Source of the DNA: Mesostigma viride
Taxonomy: Eukaryota; Streptophyta; Mesostigmatophyceae; Mesostigmatales; Mesostigmataceae
Reading direction: 5' to 3'
Assembly: GCA_009746045.1 (NCBI GenBank)
Contig: RPFO01002343.1
Location: forward strand, 1 to 51,441
Length of the DNA: 51,441 nt
In this document: piece by piece, positions 1 through 10,791 of the stretch
Position numbering within the stretch: the first letter of the stretch is position 1
Layout of the letters: each line of letters starts with the position of its first letter
The notes under the pieces: model-generated
What the model was told of the DNA's origin: nothing
The model's database searches: none
What the model saw: only the letters and a program-made list of their open reading frames with translations
Made by a program: the position numbers and the translations under genes

Positions 1-479
1 GGCGAATAACGTTTAAGGTACCTATATAATCATTTAATAATAAAAAGGTCAGAATAAGAAGGTCAACGGAGATAGCCTCTCGCATTGGCGCCTGGCGGTT
101 GCACTGGCCTCACGTGAAGTCGATCTGTTCTCATCATCGATCTGTTGACGATTAGGTATGACCGCCGTTGCGGTCTCGTCGGGGTGACTTCGTGGCCTCA
201 TCACTGGCCTGGGTTTGTCCGACGTCTGGGGTATGGCGGTCAATAACAAAATTAATTCTAATCTAGATACTTCTCAGGCAGTCAAGGTTCATTCTGTAGA
301 CGGGGCTTGAAACAGGTTTTCCCCCTTTATCCCGTCGTGTTGAACGGGCAGCAATTCCCGTGCATTATAGCACATTCTGCGTTACTTAGGTAGCTTGCTG
401 CTTGCATAAGCTTACAGCAGGTCTATCCTCTCGCTCCCGTGCAGTGAAAGTTCTCCGAGAAGTTTAAACTAGCAGGAAA
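1..479. other. 5' flank of the SMP-domain gene, no gene seen
   Basis: I see no credible coding region here. The segment presumably holds the promoter and 5' UTR of the gene that starts at 480. Only short chance ORFs occur, and no clear TATA box or repeat was recognised. Confidence 0.5.
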
Positions 480-3064
480 ATGACAGAGATGGCGCAAGAG
501 GAAACCCTGGTGGATGATGTTTTGCAAGAGGAAGCTTCGATAGTGGAGGAGGAATTGTCAATCGATGCTCTGTTCGAGGAGAAACCCGCCAAGACAGAGG
601 CTCCCGGGGAAGCAGGCGTTAAGACAGAGGCTGAGCTGGCGAAAGAAAAACTGAAGACCGAAATCACGGCAGCTGAGATTGCGAGCATTACCAAGTCAGT
701 GCTGACCGGGCTGGTTGACGGGAACGTGAACAGGACAACGACCCCCTGGTTCGTCTGGCTCGTCGGCACCGTGCTAGTGTATGCCATCGCAGCTTTAGGG
801 CTCAGCTTCATCTTCGTACTGCTGACTGTACCTATCGTCCTGTTCCTACGCCAACTGGCGATCAAGAGGATGGCTCGGCGCAGCCTACATTACGCCACGG
901 CCGCTTCCCTGCGTCGTCATTTGCCCGACCACGAATCTGTGGAGTGGATCAACAATCTCTTCGCCACCGTGTGGACCAATTATAGAAAGTTTATTGAGGC
1001 GGAGGTTCAGGCAAAGGCAGCCGTAAAGCTGAACGAGTCCCTGCCAACGCAAATCAAGCGGGTCGATCTCGAAAAGTTCAGCATGGGAGATTTTCCCCCC
1101 CGATTGGAAGATTTCAAGGTGAGAATCGTACTCCCCAACTACCAAGGACATTAGGGCAGCATAAATGCTTTCTGCCGGGATGGCGGGCTGTGGTGGACTC
1201 GTACATCTTGTCTTAAATAGGTAGCTACACCCTCTTAGTGAAGAACGGATGTAAATCTTAACAAAATATCGTCTAGCCTGCCGAATTGTCACCAAAGTCG
1301 CATCTATTGCAAGGCATATTTCCTAATCAGCATGTCTGCTTGGCAAACTTGAATTCGGGTTAATCCCCTTGGGCGCCCCCCTCATTTCCCTCATTCAAAA
1401 TCGCACCCATGCAGACATTTGAACAGACATTCTGCCTGAGTTAATTGTTACCAACAGTCACCACCCGTGTTGCTGAAACATCCGTCACCGACATCCGCAC
1501 ATTGGCCAGTTGGCACATCCACATGCGTTGCTATTTGTGAGCAGGCCTGGCTCCACCCCTTTCTCCTGTGGCCCGCATGCCCCTGCCCTCGTTGCTCTTG
1601 CCTTAGCTTCGTGTCTAGCCGTATTTCTGAACACATGTCGCCTGTCTTGTGGTCCCCAACTAATGTCCTCCTCAATGTCCAACGTGCAGCATCCCCGAGA
1701 CATGCCGTCTGCAAGGCATTCACATCCATCACACTCAACGTCTTGCCCCATGCATCTATGCCCTCGGTCACTTCCCGACCTGGTCATGCATCTCCTTCTT
1801 TCTCTCATTTTCATGGATGCATTCGCCCACACTCTGCCTGCACCATCCCCCCAGCTGCTCACTCCCTCTCTCTAAACTACGTTTGCTGCCTTTCCGTCCC
1901 AATTACCACCCCGCCCCATGGCCATGTTTTCCCCCTGATAACCACCCCACTTCCTCGCGCAGGTGTTCAAGCACAATACCAAGCAGCTCGTCCTGGACGC
2001 GTCGCTCATCTGGGACAGCACCCTGCAGGTGGCGGTCGCGGTCACCCCCGCCATCGGTGGCGGCAAGCTTCCCCTCGCCCGCTTCTCCGTGCGCGACCTC
2101 TTCCTGTCCGTGCGCGTCCGCCTCACCGTCGACCTCGTCCAGAACGTGTACCCCTTCGCTAGGCGCGCCGCCCTGCAGCTGACCGAGGCACCGCAGATGG
2201 ACGTGGGTGTGGCGGCGCTAGGGCTGCGTGTGCTGGAACTCCCCGGTGTCGACTGGGTGAAGCGTCTGGTGATCAAGAACCTGTGCGAGTTGCTCTGCCA
2301 CCCGGCGCGGGTGGAGGTGGACGTGTTGCGGCTGCTGGGATTAAACGAGGCCGACGTGCTGGAGCGCGAGCGCTCCGCCAAAGAGAAGGTATCTCGCCTC
2401 AAGGGCGCCGCGGGTGCCGCAGGGAAGCTCATCTCGGGGACCGTGGGCGCGGCGGCCGACCTGGGCAAGGCGGCGCTGAAAGGGGGCGGCAAGGCGGTGG
2501 TTGCCATGGGCGGGGGCGCCATCAAGGGCGCCACGGTGCTCGGTGGGGCGCGATGAAGGGTGCAACCGCGCTCAGCGGCGGGGCCATGAAGGGCGCGGGC
2601 AAGCTGGGCAGCGTGGGCAAGGGCGCGCTGAGCGGCGCCGCGCACTTGACGGGCAGCAGCGTGCGCAGCATCGGCGGCAAGATGGGCATGACCACCAAGA
2701 AGATCACGCTCGCACCCGAGGAGGAGCGGGAGCTGGCCGCGCTCGCGGATGAAGTTGAGGGGGTCATGGAGGAGGAGGAGGGGGGTACAACGAGGGGGAG
2801 GGGGACAGCAGCCAGCAGCAGCAAGTCACGCGGGCGGTCAGCGGTGTACCAGGGAGCGTGGCCGGAGTTCAGGTGGCGGGCAAGGGCACGTCAACCGCAC
2901 TCGAGGCATCCGGGGGTGAGAACGAGAACCCTCCCCCCCCGCTGTCCACAAACGAAAGAAAAGTCTGCTGCAGAAGCTGTTCTGAGCGCGTGTGCGTGTG
3001 TAAGGTACTTGGCGGCTGGCGAGCCGACGCGGGCGCAGCAGGTGGCTATAGTAGTTCACTGTAG
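480..3064 (+). CDS. SMP-domain (synaptotagmin-like/E-Syt type) membrane lipid-transfer protein, two exons
   Basis: Exons are 480-1118 and 1963-3064. The 844-base intron is GT-AG and phase 0 (AAG|GTGAGA ... GCGCAG|GTG). The start is the ATG at 480. The protein has an acidic N-terminus, then a hydrophobic hairpin or membrane segment (about residues 85-125, beginning TPWFVWLVGTVLVYAIAALG). An SMP domain follows: HESVEWINNLFATVWTNYRK opens it, VFKHNTKQLVLDASLIWDS begins exon 2, and LPGVDWVKRLVIKN lies near its end. SMP proteins tether the ER to other membranes and carry lipids. No C2 domains follow, unlike plant SYT/E-Syt. Instead there is a Gly/Ala/Lys tail with 11-residue repeats (GGAIKGATV, GAMKGATALSG, GAMKGAGKLGS) and an acidic Gln-rich end. 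In the given sequence exon 2 stops at 2556. Adding one G near 2545-2550 and one in the G-run near 2778-2785 restores a frame to the TAG at 3062-3064, predicting about 580 aa. The SMP call is firm; the exact C-terminus is inferred. Confidence 0.82.
1119..1962 (+). other. Intron of the SMP-domain gene
   Basis: It has a GT donor at 1119 and an AG acceptor at 1961-1962, both in phase 0. The long open frames inside it on both strands lack protein-like composition and are treated as chance. A pyrimidine-rich stretch precedes the acceptor. Confidence 0.75.
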
Positions 3065-4514
3065 AAGGCTACTGGAGAAGGTTACTGTACAGTATGGGGT
3101 GGATGGGTCGCGCAGAGGTGGCATGGGTGGAGCGTCTAGGGGGCACGTCGGGGGCGATTGCTCAGGGCACAAAGGAGGGCATGTGGCGTCAGTGCTGGCT
3201 TGGCTGGATGCTATTAGCGAGTCAACCTATGTGAGCACGGGTCGAAACTATCGTTGTCATGGGCTCTTGCAGCGAGGGTGGTGTCCTGTGGTGACTAGCA
3301 CATGTGCATAGCCTGCTGTATAGGGGGAAGGTTGGTTTCTGGTTTCTGTGCAGCAGAGTAACGTAGAGTAGTGCAGCGTTGGGTTAGTCTCCACAGCCGG
3401 GCACAGCACTGTCTGTAAGGTTGTCAGGGATGTGTTAAAGGATGTCAGGGATGTGCTACCGCTCTTGTGGAGGCTTTTTTTGTTGGAGCGCACTCCTGAT
3501 GCGGGATTATGCTTGATGGGTTGTATACGCGAGGACAGGAAATGTGTGGGCACGAAGGGAATTCACGCATGCTTGAGCAGGCCATGCCGGCGGTCCAGTG
3601 GGTGGCAGGCAGGATGAGCAAAGCACGGACCAACGGGTGCCTTGGGAAAGGTGCGACCTTTCTTCCAGACTTGGGTGGGCTTCTGCATCATTCAAGAGTG
3701 ACAGGTTTACTTGTTACCATGTCTGCTGTGGAAGCAGTTACGCATGCGGCTGGCTGACCCCTGGCTGAAGCGCGGGCCCGTCCATGTGGGTCCGAGGTGT
3801 AATCTATGGTGACCATGCATAGATGTGCTTGCCCAATGTATGTGGATCTGATATGCCGTGGTTGTGCTGATGTTTGGGTGAGTCGTGCCATGACTTGTAC
3901 GGGGGGGGTTAACCTTCCATTCCCCAGTTGCATATGCGTGCTGTATCCCTGTCCTTGCAGCTCTTCTGTCGCCCGTTCCTCCACAGTGCGGTTGTGGCGG
4001 CAGCTTGTTCTCCGGAAGACACCCTCCAAGGCGGATCGTTGATGTGCTACTGCTTGCGCATGGCAGCTATTTGATGTTGGCACAGCGCCAAGCGTGCAAC
4101 AGGCACATGAGCATTCTTAACTTACTGTCCCTATTTGTTGTGATCATCAAGTTAAAATTTTATATGGACGTGTGGCATGCTGGATATCATCGACACAAGC
4201 AGCTGAATATTAAGTGAGAAAAGTATATCAAGTTAGCCGAATATGTCAGAATTGAGGCTTTTCAAGTATACTTCCGTGCCAATTTGGAATTCCTGAGCAG
4301 TTTATAATCATATCGTTGGAATGTATTTATCTTTATTTACCTGAGATTCAATTCCGACCCATATGAATTATGTGTGCATTCAATCGAGCACAGTTGTCTC
4401 ATTCCATCCACCACTCGGTCAGCCCTTTTATCATGGAGACAGCCCTTTTATAGGAGACAAGTTCACCGCGTACGAGTTCTCTCTCCCTTCATGCAGGTCT
4501 TCATTCAGACAGCC
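3065..4514. other. Intergenic, no gene seen
   Basis: This should contain the 3' UTR of the SMP gene. Open frames are short and on both strands, and none resembles a protein family. I see no larger repeat. Confidence 0.5.
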
Positions 4515-4524
4515 ATGGCCACGC

Positions 4525-6481
4525 AGGACGAGCCACGAGCCACGAGCCACGAGCCACGAGGTAGCCATGGCTGTCGGAGCTCATAACTTTCACGTTTGAG
4601 CACCGAATTTAGTCGTGAATATCACTATCGCTTCGTCTTTCTAAGACGCACATGCTGATATAATTTTCCGAATCTAACACGCAATATATGACGAGCAAAC
4701 GTCCTTTGACGCAACGCAGTTTGGCGGATGCGCTCGCCCATGAAAATGCGGCAGCTGCGGCTGCAGCTTCGCCATCAGGTCCGGCAGGCAGCGGTGACAC
4801 TAGTCGTGCACTGGTAGCCACCCAGCAACCTCCCGGGCTTAAAGCCTCGCCATCGGCATCGCCTGACCCGAAACGCACCCGCCCAGCCGACAAAACAGGA
4901 TGGTCCCGCCCCTCGGAACCGCGCTTTCGGTTCCACCCTTTCAAGGTCGATGATCACGACTGGAACAACATGTCTCCTGAAGATGCTATGGACTGCATCT
5001 TCTTCGGGGACTACGCCTCGCTTTACGACCTGTGCCTCCATCTCTCCGACCAAGGTCGCCTCCTCTGCAGCAACGGCAGCCCCTGGCTAGCCTCCGGCGC
5101 CATGCTTGGCTGCACCCGCCCCGAACTCCAGCACGTCGTCCTCAACTCCCTTCTCCAGCGCTCTGACGGCGAGATCTGGGCTCCATCCATCTCCGCCTCC
5201 ACCCTCCGTTCCATCCTCACGGAAGCCTTTCAGCAGCACGTGACCCCCCTTGCTGCCGACATTTCAGCAATCGGCGGCACGCTGACTGCTGAACTTCCTC
5301 ACATTTCCACCGCCGCCGCCTCCACCTCCACCGCCGTTTCCGCCTTCACTGCCGACATCAAAGCCCAGCTCCTCGACCTCGACCAACGCCTTCAAGCCAC
5401 CGCCACCGCCCTTGAGAGCTTGCATGACACCGCCGGCCTCACCGCCCAAGCGGTGCAGGAAATCGCTGCCCAGCCGGCACCTGCTGGCCCGGCCAGTGAT
5501 GTTCCCTCCACCTGGGCGGACTTGCTTAAGCAGCACACCACCTCCACCACCTCCACCATCTCGGCACAACTAAAGCAACAAGCCCTCGACCTTCGCGAGG
5601 AAACCGACATCGCCCGGCGCAGCCACAATGTCATCGTCAAGCACTTCGACCAGCCGGCAGGTGAGACCTCCACGAGCCTTCTTGAGGCATTTAAGCGCGA
5701 CATTCTTGCCCCCATGCTACTCACTGGTGAGCTGGACATGTCGGCTGTCCGCCTCCCCCGCGCGCGGGGGAAGGCTGGCCCGGCACCCGTGCTCCTCACC
5801 TTTAAGTACATGGCGGACAAGCTGTCGTTCCTTAAATGCCGCAAGAAGCTCTCGAGGACTCGCTTCACGCTGGATCGCGACGACTTGACCCTGGCCCAGC
5901 AACAGCGGCGACGCGAGCTATGGCCGACCTACCTTCAGCTCCGGCACAGCGCAGGGGGGAAGCCGGTATACTGGAGGGGGCGGTCATCCACGTTGACCAC
6001 AAGCCCTGGCAGCCCCCTCCTGCCACCCCAGACTAGGGAATTCATACCAGTAGTGTAGATTAGTCAGGCTTAGCCTAGCATGTGGCCCACGCGCATGTGC
6101 GCCCATAATGGCCCCCATGGATATTGTCTACAGAATTTAGCCAAGCCCTGCCTATAACGGGACCCCCATGGATGTTGCATTAAGAATTGAGCCATGCTAT
6201 GCCATGCAGAGAGATGCTCTCTGTCGAGAAGCCATGTCCTAGCTCTTGTATAGCCATGATGATCTTCCTCCCTCACAGGCATGCTCCCCCCTTACCCGGG
6301 CATAGCGTGATAGACCATGAGGGTGCAGGTGCCCTGGTGCACCTAGAGCAGGGGTAGCTTACATTCCCACCCTTGCATGAAGTAGCCTAGAATGTATGAT
6401 AGGCCATATGCCCCTTCTCTGGGCTATGTGCTACATATACTCCCAACGGAGTTATGTTACAATTCAATTCAATTCAATTCA
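4525..6481 (+). mobile_element. ORF1-only non-LTR (LINE-derived) retroelement, apparently complete
   Basis: The element is bounded by a candidate 10-bp target-site duplication, ATGGCCACGC at 4515-4524 and at 6482-6491. It starts with 7-bp GAGCCAC repeats (about 4528-4562), carries one intact ORF (4688-6058), has a ~400-base 3' UTR, and ends in an (AATTC)4 A microsatellite tail. No endonuclease or reverse transcriptase ORF is present, so it must depend on enzymes from elsewhere. The same 3' UTR and tail occur inverted at 12885-13011 joined to 24604-24985. Degenerate ORF1 copies occur at about 11.9, 25.1, 29.0 and 30.4-31.7 kb. The architecture recalls the mammalian half-L1 (HAL1). The duplication could be coincidental, but it sits exactly at the end of the tail. 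Confidence 0.65.
4688..6058 (+). CDS. LINE ORF1-like RNA-binding protein (456 aa)
   Basis: This single open frame runs from the ATG at 4688 to a TAG and predicts a protein of 456 residues. The N-terminus is Ala/Pro/Ser-rich. A central helical stretch (about residues 175-300, rich in Ala, Thr, Leu and Gln) looks like a coiled coil. The C-terminal third has the layout of L1 ORF1p RRM plus C-terminal domain: SHNVIVKHFDQPAGETSTS, then RLPRARGKAGPAPVLLTFKY, KLSFLKCRKKL, and the end motif LTLAQQQRRRELWPTYLQLR followed by GGKPVYWRG. ORF1p-type proteins bind element RNA and form the RNP. The frame is unbroken here while the other copies in the window are frameshifted, so this is the youngest copy or the master-type copy. 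The family assignment rests on motif layout recalled from L1 and algal LINEs, not on a search. Confidence 0.7.
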   Translation: MTSKRPLTQRSLADALAHENAAAAAAASPSGPAGSGDTSRALVATQQPPGLKASPSASPDPKRTRPADKTGWSRPSEPRFRFHPFKVDDHDWNNMSPEDAMDCIFFGDYASLYDLCLHLSDQGRLLCSNGSPWLASGAMLGCTRPELQHVVLNSLLQRSDGEIWAPSISASTLRSILTEAFQQHVTPLAADISAIGGTLTAELPHISTAAASTSTAVSAFTADIKAQLLDLDQRLQATATALESLHDTAGLTAQAVQEIAAQPAPAGPASDVPSTWADLLKQHTTSTTSTISAQLKQQALDLREETDIARRSHNVIVKHFDQPAGETSTSLLEAFKRDILAPMLLTGELDMSAVRLPRARGKAGPAPVLLTFKYMADKLSFLKCRKKLSRTRFTLDRDDLTLAQQQRRRELWPTYLQLRHSAGGKPVYWRGRSSTLTTSPGSPLLPPQTREFIPVV

Positions 6482-6491
6482 ATGGCCACGC

Positions 6492-6789
6492 GCAGCCTAG
6501 CTTCGCTATCTTCGCGCCTTTCCTCTCAGACGACTACTTAGATAGTCCTCACACGACGTTGGACCGCCATGCATCCAGGAACACATCAGTCCGGCGCCGC
6601 GCCTTGCACACCCCGGTAATTCCCCGCGAAAGTTGACGAAATTCGGTGCGCGCGTGCAATGTTGACTGAAATTCGGTGTGCACGGCTATGGTGACGCGAA
6701 AATTTATTGCGAGCTGATTACGCAACCATTTTGGACGTTATTTCGCTTGTTCGGACGTTGATTACATAAGGAAAAGTATCGTACATTAA
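6492..6789. other. Spacer, no gene seen
   Basis: This short spacer lies between the LINE-like element and the TTAA-flanked element. It has no coding signal. The phrase GAAATTCGGTG followed by CG/TG-rich sequence occurs twice near 6640-6680. Confidence 0.4.
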
Positions 6790-8536
6790 CCCGTGTTTTT
6801 TTTTTTAGAACGCGAAATACTGCGTTGTAAGCTATTTATAGAACACATCATAACATCTAGGGAAAATTTTTTTTCATAGTCATGTGTATACTTTCCTGAA
6901 AGCCCATAAATCAAAGGATTTTTTGAGCTACTCAGACCTACAAAATGCTAATTCATTTGAGAGATACACTAGTTTGAATACAGGGGGGTCTGACCATGAC
7001 CGCGATTTGTTGACCCTAGGTCACAAGTCATGTGCTTATTCACAAATGGTTCATGAAAAAAATCTGGCTTCTTGCACGAGCTATGGGCAACATATGCAGG
7101 CTCTGTGAAACAAAACTCAGGCCCATTGGGCCACTGGAGCTATTTTTTATTAGCATTACAATTACAACGCAGTACAACGCAGTGGGAAACATGAGAGCCC
7201 TTCACAACATGACCCAACGACACAAGCCCCATAAACGGGGATATCATGAGCTAGGAGGGTCAAAACGTTGAAAATAGGTGTTGTATAAGTTATACAGCAT
7301 CAAACATGCATCAAACATCATGACTGGATGACATAATATGACTGAATCAGGCAGCCATAGCCAAAGCATCATCCACTCTCACAACGTGTTGAGCACATGC
7401 CTCGTGGGAAGGGAGGCACTGGGTTTTCATTCCACAACGTGTGCAATACTGAAAGAAAGAGGCATGTGTAATGCAAGGCTTGGATAGGTTGAGTGATCCA
7501 TGAGCTTACATGCAGGCGAAGATGACGCTGGAATGCATGCTAGCAAATGGTGGCAAGATGCTAACAACGCATGATTATACACCATGATTATGGGCACCTA
7601 GCTGATCTTCTTGCACAATCAACGCAGTATAAACCATCAATATCCAATCCTCACGATATATTCACGGCTTGACGACGTATACAGCACCTAAATACTGCAC
7701 GACTGCAACCTGCTATGGCTGACATGCAAACAACGTCGAGTAGGATGGCGGTCTTAGAGAGGCTGGGCAGAGGTCGGTAGAAATAAGTGGAAAACTGGCA
7801 GAAACTAGGTGGAAACACGATATACTTACGCCTGCAAGCACTATTGAGCCGGTGGCAGAGGCCATTTCCAGGAAAATACAGCATACCGTAGCAATAGCCA
7901 CGGTCACGCCTTACGCTATTTGCAGGCACCATCATGCCCGGAGCTACCCAATAAAAGTCTGCACAAATCTCGGTTTAGCCGAGAGTCCGGGCGTTCGGAA
8001 TGAATAAACATGTGTTAAGAAGTCGAAACACCATGGAAATACCAAGCATGGTGCCGCAGCAGACCCGAGTCCTGCCGTAATAATATGTATGCCGGTTTCC
8101 AGGGTTTCCGCATGAAAGTTGGGTGAGAAACTGGAAAAATCTACGTTTCCTTTGCCCCAGTACCTCAACAAACTCGTAGAAACCTCATTATCAACCTTTG
8201 AACGCATCATCATGGTCGTGCCACCCAACAGCCACTGAAATTCGCGCGAAAACTGGCGAGATCTACCTGCCGCCATCGCCGTCGTCTTCACCTTCGTCCC
8301 GCGAAAATGCCTGATTTCAGTGGTACATATTTGTTTGCAGCTGTCACAAAAAAAATCCAAAAAATAGTTAAAATACCAGGATTTTTTCTTGAGTTCTACG
8401 GGATGTAAGGAGGCCGTCCACCGAGTTTCAGACCGAAAATCTCGTATCTACTGTGCCTGCCACGTGTCAGATTACAACGCGATACATCGCGTTCTAACCC
8501 TACAACGCGATACATCGCGTTGTAAAAAAACACGGG
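6790..8536. mobile_element. TTAA-flanked terminal-inverted-repeat element, non-autonomous (piggyBac-like candidate)
   Basis: TTAA at 6786-6789 and at 8537-8540 flank inverted termini that begin CCCGTGTTTTTTT. The similarity continues inward: AACGCGA...GCGTTGTA occurs on the left (about 6810-6831) and its inverted counterpart on the right (about 8500-8523), giving termini of about 40 bp. A second subterminal copy of the palindrome ACGCGATacATCGCGT lies at about 8475-8493. TTAA duplication with a CCC start is the hallmark of the piggyBac superfamily. The interior holds only short ORFs, the longest being 138 codons on the minus strand at 7944-8360 with no recognised domain, so no transposase is encoded. 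Confidence 0.55.
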
Positions 8537-8540
8537 TTAA

Positions 8541-8857
8541 AAAACCTGAAAAACAGTTTCTTTTTTTTCTGCAGCGAGGGCACGTGGGCAGCAGGCGGGC
8601 GTTTTGCACACCAACCGGCCCGACCCGTGTGTGTGCAAGGTAAAACACAGACAGGAAAAACATGCTCTCGGCTGTCATGAACACATTCTACCAGTTCCTA
8701 ACATCATTTCAAAGAAACCCAGCGATGGATTTCCCTTAATTTTGCGTTTCCGATTTTTACGCCCCTTCCGCGAAAAAGTGAGAATTATAGGAGCGCTGAC
8801 AGGGGCAACACTGCATGTCGTGCTTTTAATCGCTTTTACGTCTTTTCTTGCGGCTAT
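8541..8857. other. Spacer, no gene seen
   Basis: This is the flank to the right of the TTAA-flanked element. It contains only short open frames without recognisable motifs. Confidence 0.4.
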
Positions 8858-9025
8858 ATGACTTCCCTTGGGCGCAGCAACATCGCCCGGTGTTTATCCT
8901 GCGGGCGGGGCTTGCTGGCCCCGTCCGGAGTGTGCTCGGGGTGCGGGAAAAACCACAGCTACTGGTTTATAACGTCGACAACCCCCCATTTTCTGGTCAT
9001 TAACCGGCGTATTCTTGTGGTTTAA
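8858..9025 (+). CDS. Small zinc-ribbon-like ORF (55 aa)
   Basis: The frame runs ATG 8858 to TAA 9023-9025, 55 codons. It contains two CxxC pairs ten residues apart (RCLSCGRG ... GVCSGCGKNHSYWF), the spacing of a treble-clef or zinc-ribbon knuckle, followed by a short hydrophobic, beta-like tail ending NRRILVV. It could be a microprotein, the last exon of a longer gene, or a relic of a mobile-element protein. There is no splice or expression evidence, and the start codon is simply the first ATG in frame. I do not recognise the family. Confidence 0.3.
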   Translation: MTSLGRSNIARCLSCGRGLLAPSGVCSGCGKNHSYWFITSTTPHFLVINRRILVV

Positions 9026-9340
9026 GCTTCCGGCGACGGGCGAAAAGAGCTCTTACCATGACGGCATGCTCTGGGGAGGCGTTCCGAGAAGGACTGGGGC
9101 GGGCAGGCAAATTTACACGCGACAGTGCCCGCACGTCGCCTGCGCACCCCGGCGTACAAGGCAAAGCGCAGTGTTTCCCTCCTGGACGGCCCATCGCTGC
9201 CTTTGCCGGGCGGCATGTTGGGGAGGCGGCTCCTTCTTCCTTTCTTACCGCCCGTTTCATAGTTCATACCCCGTGAGTTTCCCAACGGAGGCGTGTTAAT
9301 GATGAGCGGCTGCATGCATGAATGAACGGGTGTATGAATG
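9026..9340. other. Spacer, no gene seen
   Basis: GC-rich sequence before the microsatellite block. Open frames on both strands continue into the repeat and are not credible genes. Confidence 0.4.
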
Positions 9341-10070
9341 AGGGAGGGGGGAAGGGAGGGAGGGAGGGAGGGAGGGAGGGAGGGAGGGAGGGAGGGAGGG
9401 AGGGAGGGAGGGAGGGAGGGAGGGAGGGAGGGAGGGAGGGAGGGAGGGAGGGAGGGAGGGAGGGAGGGAGGGAGGAGGGAGGGAGGGAGGGAGGGAGGGA
9501 GGGAGGGAGGGAGGGAGGGAGGGAGGGAGGGAGGGAGGGAGGGAGGGAGGGAGGGAGGGAGGGGGGGAGGGAGGGAGGGAGGAGGGAGGGAGGGAGGAGG
9601 AGGGAGGAGGGAGGGAGGGAGGGAGGGAGGGAGGGAGGGAGGGAGGGAGGGAGGGAGGGAGGGAGGGAGGGAGGGAGGGAGGGAGGGAGGGAGGGAGGGA
9701 GGGAGGAGGGAGGGAGGGAGGGAGGGAGGGAGGGAGGGAGGGAGGGAGGAGGGAGGGAGGGAGGGAGGGAGGGAGGGAGGGAGGGAGGGAGGGAGGGAGG
9801 GAGGAGGGAGGGAGGGAGGGAGGGAGGGAGGGAGGGAGGGAGGGAGGGAGGGAGGGAGGGAGGGAGGAGGGAGGGAGGGAGGGAGGGAGGGAGGGAGGGA
9901 GGAGGGAGGGAGGGAGGGAGGGAGGGAGGGAGGGAGGGAGGGAGGGAGGGAGGGAGGGAGGGAGGGAGGGAGGGAGGGAGGGAGGGAGGGAGGGAGGAGG
10001 GAGGGAGGGAGGGAGGGAGGAGGGAGGAGGAGGGAGGGAGGGAGGGAGGGAGGGAGGGAGGGAGGGAGGG
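9341..10070. repeat. (GGGA)n microsatellite, about 730 bp
   Basis: Almost uninterrupted GGGA tetranucleotide repeats, with occasional GGA units and one longer G-run near 9560. The plus strand is a run of GGG tracts with one-base spacers, which favours G-quadruplex or triplex structures. The very long frames across it (poly-SLPP on the minus strand, poly-GGRE on the plus strand) exist only because the repeat lacks stops. Confidence 0.97.
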
Positions 10071-10076
10071 TATGAC

Positions 10077-10256
<180 letters not shown>

Positions 10257-10261
10257 TACGT

Positions 10262-10362
10262 GTATGCATGGGTGGGTGGATACATGTGTACGTGGGTGTG
10301 GGTGGGTGGGTGGGTAAGGGATCGACGTGTGTGTGTGTGTGTATGTGTGTGTGTGTGTGCTT
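10262..10362. repeat. Degenerate (GGTG)n / (GT)n tract
   Basis: GGTGGGTG-type repeats (about 10268-10316) lead into (GT)n interrupted by TATG (about 10326-10360). This is the third simple repeat in the same block. Confidence 0.85.
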
Positions 10363-10371
10363 CTCTGCTTA

Positions 10372-10655
10372 GGCGTTGGAGCACACGCATGCACTGGAGG
10401 AAGGGGGTGATGAAAACCCAGACCAACTGTCGCACCCACGGTCCCCTCCACCTTCACCAAGCGTAAGGCCAAGCGTGCCATGGGGGTAGGGTAGCTGACG
10501 CAAGTCACCAACGTCAGGGTGCTCACCAGGCTGGTGGATGAGAAGATGGGGGGCAGGCCCCTGTCAGATGCAGAGAAGAAGAAAAGGAAAAGGATGCAGG
10601 GCCGTGAGAACGTGCCCCCGGGTGTGGCATTAATTAGCCACTATATAGCTAGCTA
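10372..10655 (+). pseudogene. Coding-like exon remnant, unknown protein
   Basis: After a plausible acceptor (CTCTGCTTAG) one frame reads ALEHTHALEEGGDENPDQLS. A frame one base earlier then reads FTKRKAKRAMGVG, a stop, and then VTNVRVLTRLVDEKMGGRPL with a Lys/Arg-rich continuation. The composition is protein-like, but the frame is interrupted. It could be the tail of a gene whose intron holds the microsatellites, or chance. No family was recognised. Confidence 0.2.
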
Positions 10656-10791
10656 GCTGGCTAGAGCTGTGTTATTAATGCATTGTACTATAGGCATGTG
10701 CCCCCAAGTATGCCTTCCTGCATTGTAAATATGATGCATAATGTAATGATGTGTTGTTTGGAACCTTCTGTACACCAAGGTGGAATGATTG

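Noticed and set aside
1467-1875. Open frames of 120 or more codons within the SMP gene intron
   Set aside because: Flanked by a phase-0 GT-AG pair that joins the two halves of the SMP domain; the composition is not protein-like.
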